Below are positions 1 to 10,290 of a stretch of 64,000 nucleotides of DNA, one piece after another. The position numbers were made by a program, and so were the translations under genes. Each line of letters starts with the position of its first letter. The stretch's first letter is position 1. Under the pieces are notes generated by a model. The model had not been told where the DNA came from and did no database searches. It saw only the letters and a list, made by a program, of their open reading frames with translations. Source of the stretch: Rhyzopertha dominica (lineage: Eukaryota > Arthropoda > Insecta > Coleoptera > Bostrichidae); contig QCXZ01000137.1 in assembly GCA_025024175.1 (NCBI GenBank), positions 70,928,680 to 70,992,679 of the forward strand, given 5' to 3'.

Positions 1-795
1 ATACAAAAATTTGTCACTGCTATACAATACCCCAGACAACTATTGAAACTGAACAAGACAATCACTTACAATGTTTCTATTTTGCTCTACTATCCTAACA
101 CAACCATCAGTTATTAAAAAACAATACATACGAATAGTTTATAACAATTACAAATCTGAAGGGTCTGTTCGTCCTGGTTTCAAAGACTTGCCGAATTCGC
201 GCTTCTTTTCAGCCAATCGCATTCAGTCTGTTGCACACTTGGCATCATTGTATGTCCTTGCCAAGTTTATTTACATGATCGTATGTTTATGTAAACATAA
301 CCTAAACTAATGGGTACTTTAAAGTTGTCGAAAACTGGGTGTATTAATACCATTTCTCAGTTTGTAGGCAAAATATCATCAGGAAGCATAAAGACTGATT
401 CGAGCAGCTTATCGCATATTGATCACAACATCAAATAACAAATAGCAAAATCTGCGAGTACTATACATAACCAAACACAAACACATGCACTTTCGTCTTT
501 CACTGTCATGCTGTCATTTGTCGTTGGTTACGGGCATGTCTGTCAGCTGATTGCCTTTCTCTGTTGCCAAACGTTCGACTAGTACATACGTCATGATGAC
601 GTATGTACTGGCCGCGTTTAAAAAGGGGCGTTGTCTCCCGCCAATTTACAATAATTTTTTTAGGGCATTAAAACTCCACAGACGAAAGAAATACTTTGGA
701 ATTAGCATTAGCATACCTTTAGCTTCACAAAACATATTTTTCTAGAAAAGTGTCTTATACCCCATTAGCATATGACCTGGAATTTTAAGCAATAG
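1..795. other. AT-rich DNA without recognised gene
   Basis: No reading frame here resembles a known protein family. The only structure seen is the short palindrome at 581-609. Short open frames (for example 71-310) have no recognisable motif and are taken as chance. Confidence 0.6.
581..609. repeat. Short perfect palindrome with TGACGTA arms
   Basis: Two 13-base arms (AGTACATACGTCA and its complement) flank a 3-base centre. Each arm contains TGACGTA, a CRE/bZIP-like half site. The structure is seen directly; a regulatory role is only a guess, and it could equally be a chance or element-derived palindrome. Confidence 0.5.
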
Positions 796-992
796 GACAG
801 TTCAGAATGATTTATGTGGTAATTTTAACAGCTTATTATGGTAAAAAATATGCCTACATACCCATCACAACACAGAAATCTCAGAATTTTGAGTAATATT
901 TAAATTAAAGTTCGTTCTAAAAAGAGAAGCTAGAAAACCATACCCTGCCATGAGGGTAGAGTGTGACGTAGAAAACCAATATAGAATTAGTA
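796..992 (+). mobile_element. Diverged half copy of the palindromic DNA element at 19471-20499
   Basis: The stretch aligns by eye with the inner part of the left arm of the 19471-20499 palindrome. Shared landmarks in the same order are CCTACATACCCATC, AAAGTTCGTTCTA, a GAAGCTAGAAAACC-like block, CCCTGC-ATGAGG and finally TAGAAAACCAA. The last block lies in the unpaired centre of the other copy. Only one arm plus the centre is present, and the outer end with its CAGGGTCCGCC terminus is missing. So this is an old truncated copy, or a copy of the ancestor from which the palindrome was made. It has no coding capacity. Confidence 0.65.
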
Positions 993-2317
993 TAAAACTT
1001 AGAAGTTTCAACGAAATCGAACGAAGTTGATCATTATCGTTCCATTCAGTGAGCTGGGAAGCAGCTAATGTAATATGGGTACATCTGATACAATTTAATG
1101 TCTTTTTTTAAATAATATGCGGTCTTCTCATTTTGTATAAATAATAATAAGTAGGTGTTCTGCAAAAATAAAACTTTATTTGAAGAAAGTTGGATCATTG
1201 TTGCAAAATCATCGAGTTAGAACATCTATATAAGTGGTCCGAGCTTATAGCTTTGCGGTACTCCCCATTCAGTTCCTAGCTTGATCTGACCCTCTTCTCA
1301 AAGTACCATACATCCTATTATATACATCGCTTGTGAAAAATGATTAAAATGTGTGTGGTTACAAAATAATTCATTCGCACTTCAACAAATTTTATTTTCC
1401 AGTTCATAGCATTTGTCATGACAGGGCTATATCGAATTTTTGATGGTGCCGCTGACTCGCATATGCAGGAAAAGCCCTTTCGCGTGGAATTAACACAAAA
1501 ATCCCAGTGAAATCCTGCTTTGTGGACATTCTGCGATCAGCGGATTTATTTTTAATTTATGACGGAAAATTTTAATAAAGATAACAGACGGCTGGGGATT
1601 TTGCATACCTATTGTGAGGACTTTACAATTGGGTATTGATTCTTTTAATAGAAAGAGTCAGAAAGCATATGTTGTCGAATTAAGAGGAATTTGAATCTAG
1701 ATTTTACCCAGTGAGTATGCAGATCAGAATTATCAATTCCCTTTGCGATGCCATAACGTTACCCGTTAAAACAGAAAAAGTTACAGCTATGGATGATATA
1801 ATTAACGAAAGCGTTCGTGCAGAATTATTAGCCCCGGGGGTTGCGCCTGCTCCTCGAATTCTGGATAATTTTGAACCCTCTGAAAATATTTCCTTAAAAG
1901 TCCATTTAGGATGAAGTTCGAAACAGCAAACTTTTTATGTACATTACCGAGCAATTTCATTAGCCCGTTTCGTAACTTCTACTGCTGTAATGTAATCAAG
2001 GAAATGGATCGATTCATTAAGCGCGATGCTAACAATGAGTTGTGTGGTAGATACCACGGGCAGCAGTTTAAAATTAAATAAATGAGTGATTATATTTGTA
2101 ACAACTTTGCAGTTTTTCGAAAACTGAGACAATAAATTAGTAGTTTTATTATATGAAAGTACTAGTCCATATTTGATCGCATTTGATCCGTGTATAGTGG
2201 GATTTATTAAGTTACTAAATGGTAGCTTATGGTCTGTAGGCGTGGCCAAACAACTTCTTTTAGGTAGGGTCGCTAGGGGCAGCACCATGGTAATCCTACG
2301 TAAAAGAGTCAAAGTTG
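993..2317. other. Unassigned DNA, part of it less AT-rich
   Basis: No recognisable gene. From about 1420 to 1930 the base composition is more balanced and a 67-codon frame (1711-1914) ends at a TGA after a possible acceptor-like CCCAG near 1710. Its translation carries no motif I can name, so I do not call a gene. Confidence 0.5.
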
Positions 2318-2825
2318 AGGCTATAAGGTTATAAAGATGGTACCCAAAGGTGCACAAATTCGATTTTTTTTTGTCATGGATGTCGTAGAACGTAATTTTT
2401 GATGCTAAATATGATGGTACGTCAAATGTGGATAAATGCCATGATCAATATGCACCATGGCATATAAAGGTGCAAAAAAGCGATTTGGCTTCATGGGTGT
2501 TGTTGAACAAAGATTTTTGATGCTAATTGTATGCCAAAAGATTAGCACCACAACGGACCTGCAACATGGTTCTCGCTGAACGTCACTTCTAATGTTTATT
2601 AGTATGACGGTCATGTCGAATTTAGATTAAGACTATGACAGACTATGGTGCCTAAAGGTGCAAAAATGGATTTAGCTTCATCAGACTATAACTATATTGC
2701 TTCATGGGTGTCGCTGGGCGTGGTTGTTATGCTGAGTATGATGGTGCTTATCAAATTTGGGTAAATGCTACGACGGACGTGCACAATGATGCGTTAAGGT
2801 GCAAATATTCGATTTAGCTTCATAT
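2318..2825 (+). repeat. Degenerate tandem repeat array, left part (unit about 140 bp)
   Basis: At least four diverged units can be followed by the anchor AAAGGTGCAAA (2343, 2466, 2654, 2796). Each anchor is followed by CGATTTAGCTTCATGG-GTGTCG, then TTTTTGATGCTGAGTATGATGG and AAATGCCATGA-like blocks. Unit lengths vary (about 135-190 bp) through insertions. The last unit is cut by the inverted-terminus element at 2826 and the array resumes at 4562. It is probably an old minisatellite or a satellite fragment. Confidence 0.7.
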
Positions 2826-4561
2826 CACAGAGAGAATAATTTGTTTGGAAGAAAAAAATATATTTACGGCAAACAAATTATTTGTTTGTATATGGCGAAG
2901 TAAATGATTTGTTTGTTTCAAACTCACAAAATTCTTGAAGCGGCTAAAATAACATTTATTAATCATAATATATACAAAGCTTTAAATCAACTTTTGAAAC
3001 TATTGAATCAAGAATAGTCATTTCCTTTGTAGAACAAAGTATTTGTTTCACTAAACGATGAAGATGTTTGAAATAAACATATGATTAAATTTGACTGAAA
3101 CAAATATTTGTTTGGAATCAGAGAAGCACAGCAAATAAATATTTCTTTGCAGTAAAGATATCACTGGTTTAGTCCAATGAAACAGCTATTTCCTGGAATC
3201 AAAGAATTGTTTTATTGAGAAAATTCATATGCTCAATTCATTATCTCTGTTATTGCAGCAAACTGCATGTGAATTTTAATGAAATATATATTTTTTAATT
3301 AGATTGTATAAATATTGCATTCAAACAAGCCCTTTAAACATATAAATATATTATTTTTAAGTTAAAGAAATACATTTTGATTAACCCACTTCGGTATGTC
3401 TATGTATTTTATGCAAGTGTATTCCTGTGGCTTCCTGTTTTTTATAGAGCGTATAAAAGTTGTTTCTTGTAATTAAAAATGCAATATGTCACTCAATTCA
3501 TTTCCGCAAAACTGTAATTGGTTTAGTAAAAAACATCTGATTTAAATTAGCCTAACCTAGACAAGTCCATTGACAAGGTAAATTTTCCTACTTATGTACG
3601 AATATAATGCAGACGGAAAGTATGATATTTATTTTAATTTAAAGGACAATCACAAATCTACTGGTTTCTATAGCGTGATAAATGTGTTCCATTTTAGTAT
3701 TACAAATATACTGAATAAATAACGCATTACTTGTAATAGTAGTTTGGTACAAATAGGGCACTTCATTGAGCAGACTTGACTAACATATCTACTCCAAGAT
3801 GTAGAGAAACAACGCAGTAATTAACATCCTTACGAATCATAGATGGTCATTTTGTAACAGAGCTTGCGTTATCGATCATATGCTTGTTTGAATGTCTTAT
3901 TTTTCACATCATATTAAGGCCTCATACTTACTTTTAAAATTTGTGACCATCTTCCTCTTTTGTTTCACAATTTAATGAAATAAACTGACAATAATAAGAA
4001 ATAAATAACGGCGGCTTTTCTGTCCAGTGTCCAACCATGGCTAAAGAAGCGAAACCTCAAACTTTCACTTTGCTAGTGGCACGCGCAAATTCAAACAATT
4101 ATTTCTTTGTATCCAAAAACAGATTGTTGCATTAAAGCATCATTTATTCTGTTTAAATACATGTTGTTTGCTGTAACAACAGGTGTGTTTGAGTTGAACA
4201 TTTAAATAGTTGAATAACAAAAAGAAACACTGATTTAACGAAAGATATATTTATTAGAAACAAGCATTTACTTTTGTTGATATAATTCTTCAAAGCGCTT
4301 AATTTAAATATTTGAAATTTTAACTCATTGGAATAAATTGTTTGACCGTGAAAAATAATATTTTATTCGCTCAAATAATTATTAGGTTACTAGAACTCGC
4401 AAGTTCTGTTCGATATCAAATAAATGGTATAATAGTTAGAAACAAACTGACATTCTTCTTACAAATAAAATTTGTTTGTTTGAAGATAAATTTGTTGGGC
4501 CTAAAGAAATGTANGTCAAACAAATTAATTTTATAAATCCAAACAAACAGTTTTATCTGTG
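2826..4561 (+). mobile_element. Non-autonomous inverted-terminus element, copy A (about 1736 bp)
   Basis: The ends are imperfect inverted repeats: it starts CACAGAGAGAATAATTTGTTTGGA and ends in the complement of CACAGATAAAACTGTTTGTTTGGA. Many CAAACAAAT/ATTTGTTTG motifs cluster near both ends. A related copy in the opposite orientation lies at 12536-14256, which fixes both borders independently. It carries only short frames (for example 4342-4536, shared with copy B) and no transposase motif. It interrupts the tandem array at 2318-4670, so it inserted after that array formed. I could not find a convincing target-site duplication, so the superfamily is open; hAT-like is possible from the sub-terminal repeats. 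Confidence 0.75.
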
Positions 4562-4670
4562 TGGATGTATAACATGGTACATAAAGGTGCAAAAATCAAT
4601 TTAGTTTCATGGTTGTCGTTAAATGTGATTTTCGATGCTGAGTATGATAGTGTATGTCAGAGTTTGACTT
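4562..4670 (+). repeat. Tandem repeat array, right part
   Basis: The array seen at 2318-2825 resumes directly after the inserted element: GGATGTATAACATGGTAC, then ATAAAGGTGCAAAAATC at about 4580, TTTAGTTTCATGG, and GATGCTGAGTATGATAG. This places the element insertion inside a repeat unit. Confidence 0.7.
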
Positions 4671-6315
4671 ATTGACTGATCTTGCGTAGCTGAACACCCA
4701 TATTCTACTAAACACATGATTGTTACATACAGAATAATATTATCACAAACGTCTAATAAAAGAAGCTTTACAAACTTGTACAAATACTAATAAATTCGTA
4801 TATATCTAGTAGATAGGTCGTTAGGTTTAAATGTGATCAGGTTGGGACATTCGCTTCTTTGGTGATTTATTTATTTACTTTGAAAATTTTGTTTGACCTC
4901 GTGTTAGACGTTATTTTGAGGTTCTGCTCTTTGACAAAGATCACAGGCGCAATCGAAACGTCAGATAAATAATTAATGTCAGTGTTTGATAGTGACAGCT
5001 TTTTCTCTGAAAATATATTATCTGATATCATGGTCGCTGAAAGCGTTCACCCTCGTATACTTATCTAATTTAAACGTGTTAACTAAAATGAAAGTTTGGC
5101 ACTCTTTATTACCTTTAATATAAACTTTAGTATTTAGGCAAGTTTAGTTAAATTGATTTACTTTTATGCAACTGACCTCCTGTTAAAGGACATCTATATT
5201 CATCATGAATTACTCATGTAGCATAGCAAATAATACCAGTTTAGAATATTAAGCTGTAATATCAAAACAGTTCATTACTTGTACTAATTTGGAAAGCGAG
5301 TAAGCAATTATTTCCACTGTCAAGAGTTTGCCACAATTTCATAATCGCAGATCCCCTCGCTTAACGTCTGCAGGGAAGATTGAATACAACTGTTGCCTGT
5401 AAATAATTTGGTAAATTTAGACGATTGTGTGATCGTGATTAATGGCACTTTCGAGCTGCGGATTCCGTATGGAGAAACCTTGGAAAGATAACACACGTTT
5501 CAAACAATGCTGGAGCTTATGTACGAAACAATGGAGAGGGAAACGCAACGTTGTTTTCTGTGATTATTCGTGTACCTTAGGTGAATATTCATCGCCGTTA
5601 CTTCTCTTGTGGAACACTTCCAAAATTTGATTCGATTTTCAAAGGCTTTTTAAAACCCCTCTTAGACTNTTTTNTTGTTACGTAAGCGATGTTTTTTTTT
5701 GGTAGGAATTTCCCAATCTCCAAAGCATGTGATTTAATATGAGACTGATGCTTTATATTTTGTATTGAAACTTTGATTCTTAACAATTTAGCATAAAAAT
5801 ATCCTCCGGTCTTCTTATTTGATGACAATATGTTAATATACGGATTAAAAAAGTCCTCCTAACGAAATAGCATAGACAATTTTTGTTAAAACTTGGAAAA
5901 ATATCTCAAAACATCTACAAGTTGGAATAAACGGATTAATGGAATAACGTACAATTATACGTCAATTTTCAATTCAAAAATCATAGTATTTGATCTTGCC
6001 TAAGGATTTCAGTATGTGGTACAGTACAGTACAGGATATGTTATTAATATTGCGGAGGATGTTCATTTGATTCCAAATAGAAATAAATCACACCTCGGGC
6101 AATGCTTCTAAATAAAGTAGTTCTATGTCAAAAAGAGAAATAGTACGTCTCTAACAAAGCCATTCATCTCGTCAATCACATACAATAGTTTTAAATTTAG
6201 TGTTGCAATATATATAATTTCTATATAACACCATATCATAGCTCAAAAATTTCTGATTTGTTTAGTATTATTTACAAGGACTTCGAAGATCATAAACAAA
6301 TTATTTTAAATATAT
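4671..6315. other. Unassigned AT-rich DNA
   Basis: No recognisable gene. One hammerhead-like core is listed separately at 4929-4965. The frame at 5442-5630 has no known motif. Confidence 0.5.
4929..4965 (+). ncRNA. Hammerhead-ribozyme-like core, degenerate
   Basis: The order is TTTGACAAAGAT, a spacer, ATC, then GAAACGTC. The 5-prime catalytic box is a degenerate CUGANGA, stem II would be only GAU/AUC, and the GAA-ACGU-C segment matches the other cores in this window. Probably a dead remnant of a Penelope-type terminal repeat. No PLE coding sequence is visible next to it. Confidence 0.35.
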
Positions 6316-6355
6316 TAGGGTATTGGTCGGTAGGAATGAAACTCGTTTTACTTTA

Positions 6356-6395
6356 GCCAAGATTTCGGGGACTTTTTGTTTCCTTCATTCATTCA
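6356..6395 (-). ncRNA. Hammerhead-like core at left PLE end
   Basis: On the minus strand the order is TGAATGAAGG, loop, CCCC, GAAATCTTGG. It pairs as a short stem II (AGG/CCC region) followed by GAA and an AUCU-type segment. Degenerate; supported mainly by its place in the PLE terminal repeat. Confidence 0.35.
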
Positions 6396-6879
6396 TTTTA
6401 GGTAAAATAAGACCAACCATAATTATTCAAAATTGTAAATAATAATGACAAATTTGGAACCAAATAAATTTTATTACTATTGCCCCCCCTGTTGATTATT
6501 CTTTTGTAAATTTAGATAATACACCCCTTTTCGCTAATATTATTTTAGATATAAAGAAGCTATTGCAAACAAAAGGACTATAGTACTCAACAGAATTTAA
6601 ATAATCGTATTTTCATAAATGGGAGGAAAAGTTTTCCTACCTTGGGATATATATGTCATGTTATATATGTTATAGCTTGTTTAAATCCCTTTTTTACTTA
6701 AATTTGTAGATGATTTCTGAGATTGATTTAGCTGTGTAATTTGTTATACAATAGGAAGGTCTGAGTGATAAATAAAGAAATTGTTTTTAGAAAAAAAATG
6801 ATCGTATTTGATACCATCTCTTTCAAAATTAAAATCTAAAACCCTTCTTGAAAATTTAACTAATGAGTTTACTTGTTAA

Positions 6880-7005
6880 GGGGCAATAAATGTGAATCGG
6901 TATATATAGGTTAGACCTCTAGGCATTTAATAATCAGAATTAAAGAACATAAAAGTTGTGCAAATAATTGTAAAATTTTTAATATTTAAGCAATCTTTTG
7001 ATTTC
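6880..7005 (+). pseudogene. PLE GIY-YIG endonuclease remnant
   Basis: Translation gives KCESVYIG, a stop in place of the next residue, then TSRHLIIRIKEHKSC. This is the conserved core of the Penelope C-terminal GIY-YIG endonuclease: Cys-containing segment, Y-IG-T, then R-x-x-EH. The family enzyme nicks target DNA to prime reverse transcription. Several later stops and frame changes show that it is dead. Upstream RT cannot be read with confidence. Confidence 0.65.
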
Positions 7006-7150
7006 GATCATTACTTTAATTTTAATAGTCAACTGTTTGTACTATCTTTCATTGCGTAAGTACAAAGGCTAGTTCCACATCCACTGCATGTATTTTTCAT
7101 AATGTTTTTTTCTTTTTCTTGTAAAGTTACTCAATAGAATATTATGGCCT

Positions 7151-7186
7151 CCGAAAGAGGCAAACGAACTCCAAAAGCTTGCCTAA
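7151..7186 (+). ncRNA. Hammerhead-like core at right PLE end
   Basis: CCGAAAGAGG, loop, CTCC, AAAAGCTTGCC. It is the counterpart of the core at 6356-6395 by position in the inverted repeat. Catalytic boxes are mutated (AAA in place of GAA). Confidence 0.3.
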
Positions 7187-7222
7187 TATAAAACGGGTTT
7201 CATTCCTTCCAACCGATACTTT

Positions 7223-9329
7223 AATCTATCTATTTGCAAATTCACAACACTACGGTCAATATTTCAAAATTTCTAAATGGTTTTAAATACCGCCAAATAC
7301 GCAATTTGAGAGTATCTAAGTAAGGGCCATATTGCTATAATAATACCTGTGTAGCCCCTTCATGCATAAATTAAATTATCTCCATCATATTCCGTTGTCA
7401 ATCAAACCAGGCTAAATATTAATAGAAAATTATTCTTGATTACAACAAATGCCAATAATCGTGAAGTCGGTTTAGCCATTAAACGACTGCTTGCAAATAA
7501 TTAGTCTATCTTCGAAAAGCACATCGGGTACTACTTTGCAGTTTATGAATCTAATAAAATTACTGCTTCAACATACAGCCTTCCCTGCTCGCTCAGGATT
7601 ATAACGTCATGGTTCGCATGTCTGCTTGCTTTTGGGGGTTTCACAACGTCCACTAGAAACTATAGTCCCGGAAACTTAAACATTAAAGGCACAGCAAAGG
7701 AAGCAATTTATACAATGAATCCGCATATTTTAATACGTCTGGCTTCAAAATGAGGGCANCCTTTCAGAATGGCGTTCTTATTCGTTGGCTCACAAAGTTT
7801 AATGAGGTTGGATTTTTCTTTAATATACTTACATTGTGCTTGTTTATGCGTTTAAAGTTTTTCCGCTCTTTTGAGTACGTTACCAGAAGCAGTTGCACCT
7901 TTTTTCCTATTAGAAGTTTTGCCTTTATATAACACGTTTACGGGCGAACTTTATTGTTACAATTATTGGTTGTAACTAATTTCATTTTCATTTGTCTACC
8001 TACATCATTAAGGCGATTGTCTTTTGAGGTAGCTCGAGTCCCTACATTACAGGTCAATCGGAGTGTGATAGATTTAATAATACGGTGTCTTTTTCTCCAG
8101 GGACGGGGTTAGCTCATTATGAGCCAAGTACAAAGAAAAAACGCGTGGCTGGGAGGACATAAACACTAATATGTACAATATGGTAAATAAAGCTCTTAAT
8201 CTCCAAAATAGAACATAATGATTATTATTTTCGAAACGCAATTATATATGAAAACACACGATCTCTAAAACTACAAGAACGATCGACAAAGACCACGCAT
8301 ATACAATCCACTGCAAACGTTTTTGCACGATTGAATATATAAAGCTGTAACCATAGTGCAACCGCCGTTTTCCCCAAGTGGTTGTGTGTTGTTTCAATTT
8401 AGTTCCCTTTTGTGTAACCTGTCATGGCTCGATATCGGGATATCTAGCTTGCGTCTCTGCACTGCTCTCGGCTTATATTTATTCCCGCTTTGTTGTTTCT
8501 GTTTTGTTATTCAATCTGACCAGTCTTAAAACCGAAGAGCAAAGGTTTGCGACTGGATGTTCGTATAATTTGCTCAAACATTACCGACGATTTCTATGTT
8601 TGTACCCTGGAAGCAAAGAAGTTTTCCGTAGTATTTTCCCTCCCTGGTAATGTTAGATAACTACAAATTACGTGTTTGCGGCTTTCGTTAATTTCGTTAA
8701 TAGAAGGACGTGTTTTGCTGACTCTTAAGGGTGTATCGGCTTAGTATATTGCACTACATTATTTGTCTTGCTTTCACAATACTATACTACCATAATTGCT
8801 TCTTATATCGTTTAGTTACTAGCATATACAACTACTATTACTATTGATTCATCTTTTGTAGTTTGCGTAAATTAAATTTGTAGTATTGCTACTCAATATA
8901 CAAGTATTTTAAATTTGCTGCCTTTAGATTACTCTGTTTCCTCCAAATAGTGTTACGGACGCATGAAAAATACGCTTGGAAATTCACAATAGAATACTGC
9001 CCCATGTGACTGTTACATTATTACAAAACTTTATAATTTTAACCCCTACATAATTAAGCTACATTCTATTATNCATACAGCTCATTTTTGCTATTTTACA
9101 ATCAACTGTCTTACTTTATGTGATCTTGATCCCTGATAGTCATTTATATTAAATTTAATACACCAATAATAAAAGATTAAAAACAATTCACATGTCACAC
9201 CAATAATAAAAGATCGAGAATACACATGTCAAACTAATTAAAAACTGCTTAATGGAATTGTACCATAAATTCAGACTGACTTATCACAGATATAAAAACG
9301 AACTGGTTGGTCAAATTTATCAAGCTAGA
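7223..9329. other. Unassigned AT-rich DNA
   Basis: No gene, repeat or terminal structure could be supported. The 90-codon frame at 8378-8650 has no recognisable domain. Confidence 0.5.
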
Positions 9330-9353
9330 ACGTCTACAGTGCTGCTGGATTAC

Positions 9354-9720
9354 TCAAACCCACCCAAACTTTAGAATTTCTTCTGAAAGCAGGTACGTGT
9401 ATATGTTGCCCAGTTTTTGTATATCTGATTTTTTATTTATTGCATCGATATTTTGAATTATGTAAACTATTTCAAGTATTAATCTCAATCTCTTGTTTGT
9501 ATTACTTGCTTTATCTAAAATTTTGAGATTATTGCATTTAATATGATGTCCATTGTTGATTACTATTATGTGTTCTGTAAGTGAGCATCTATCCCTTTGT
9601 TTAGTTATATCACTTTTGTGGAGGGCCAATCTATTACTATTAATCTTCCATTGTGATGTCTGTCCTATCTATACTTACCTTCGCAATCCCCACATTCCAA
9701 ACAATATATAACATTTGCTT
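9354..9720 (-). pseudogene. PLE GIY-YIG endonuclease, frameshifted
   Basis: The longest open part (9354-9629) reads ALHKSDITKQ, SLTEH, then NNGHH, NLKILDK, INKKSD and finally NIYTYLLSEEIL. Upstream in another frame IGQTSQWK and VIYCLECGDC complete the domain. The residues expected of the fold are visible: Tyr of VIY, Tyr of KY-IGQT (one frame apart) and the R/H-rich helix. At least one frameshift lies near 9650-9680. In PLEs this domain is fused C-terminal to the RT and makes the target nick. The copy at 46569-46901 shares INKKSD and NIYTYLLS. Confidence 0.75.
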
Positions 9721-10062
9721 GATACTTTGTAGGTATTTTTTATTTTAGGTGTTGTGAGTAGGGTTGAGCCATTCTTTTTGTTCTTAATTGCAATTTTTAT
9801 TTTTTCATTTTCAAACGTTAATTTTGTTGTCAATCCAGTAATGTTTCGTAGGGATCCATACCTTCAATGTTCTACTGTTTGTAGGTTATTGTCAACCATA
9901 TGATCATTATTTACTCTCTGCCCCACGTCACCCTGCATACCACTGTTATTCCCCGTTAGCGTTCTTGTGTTTGTGTTACATGAAGTGTTGATAAATCAGT
10001 TGTAGAATACAAGATTTTATTTATCATCGTTTTCGGGTATGAATTGCGTATTAATAAATATT

Positions 10063-10260
10063 TTAAATTTTTAAAATTTTCTCAATAAATTGTGAATGTG
10101 ATATTTTAATAATTTTATGTTTCATCTGTTTTACAAAGTTTATTTTAATTCGTGTCGAATGATTTGACAAGTAGTTTATATACCTCCCCGATGAAGTTGG
10201 TTTCCGGTACCAATCTAGTATTATTTCATTATTTTTTCGTATGACTTTGGCGTACTCCAC
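10063..10260 (-). pseudogene. PLE reverse transcriptase fragment (WYRKPT region)
   Basis: The frame contains EIILDWYRKPTSSGRYINY followed by LSNHSTRIK. The D-W-YRKPT-SGRY-NY-S-H signature is a hallmark of Penelope reverse transcriptases just after the palm, leading into the thumb. The rest of RT upstream is not readable. It belongs to the same remnant as the endonuclease at 9354-9720. Confidence 0.75.
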
Positions 10261-10290
10261 ATTCTACCTCTCGTTCTGTAGTAAATTTTA

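Larger units (their letters stand above)
6316..7222 (+). mobile_element. Penelope-like element remnant with inverted terminal copy
   Basis: A decayed element bounded by about 46 bp of imperfect inverted repeat: 6318-6366 read on the minus strand matches 7174-7220 read on the plus strand (shared AAAACG-GTTTCATTCC core). Near the right end a GIY-YIG endonuclease remnant is readable. An inverted copy of the terminal repeat at the 5-prime side is typical of PLE insertions. Each end contains a degenerate hammerhead-like core. Coding sequence between 6480 and 6880 is too decayed to assign. Confidence 0.65.
9330..10290 (-). mobile_element. Penelope-like element, minus strand, RT end plus endonuclease
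   Basis: Reading the minus strand from about 10290 down to 9354 gives PLE blocks in the expected order: the WYRKPTSSGRY segment after the RT palm, a thumb-linked LTFENEKIKIAIKNKK segment near 9800, a Cys-rich VIYCLECGDC start of the GIY-YIG domain near 9700, and the endonuclease C-terminus. Frameshifts separate the blocks. The endonuclease is closely similar to that at 46569-46901, so both belong to one subfamily. The RT palm is missing. Confidence 0.75.

Noticed and set aside
9240..9345. Further hammerhead core at the 3-prime end of the minus-strand PLE (CTAGCTTGATAAA on the minus strand)
   Set aside because: Only the tail after GAA is vaguely similar. The first box and stem II cannot be placed.
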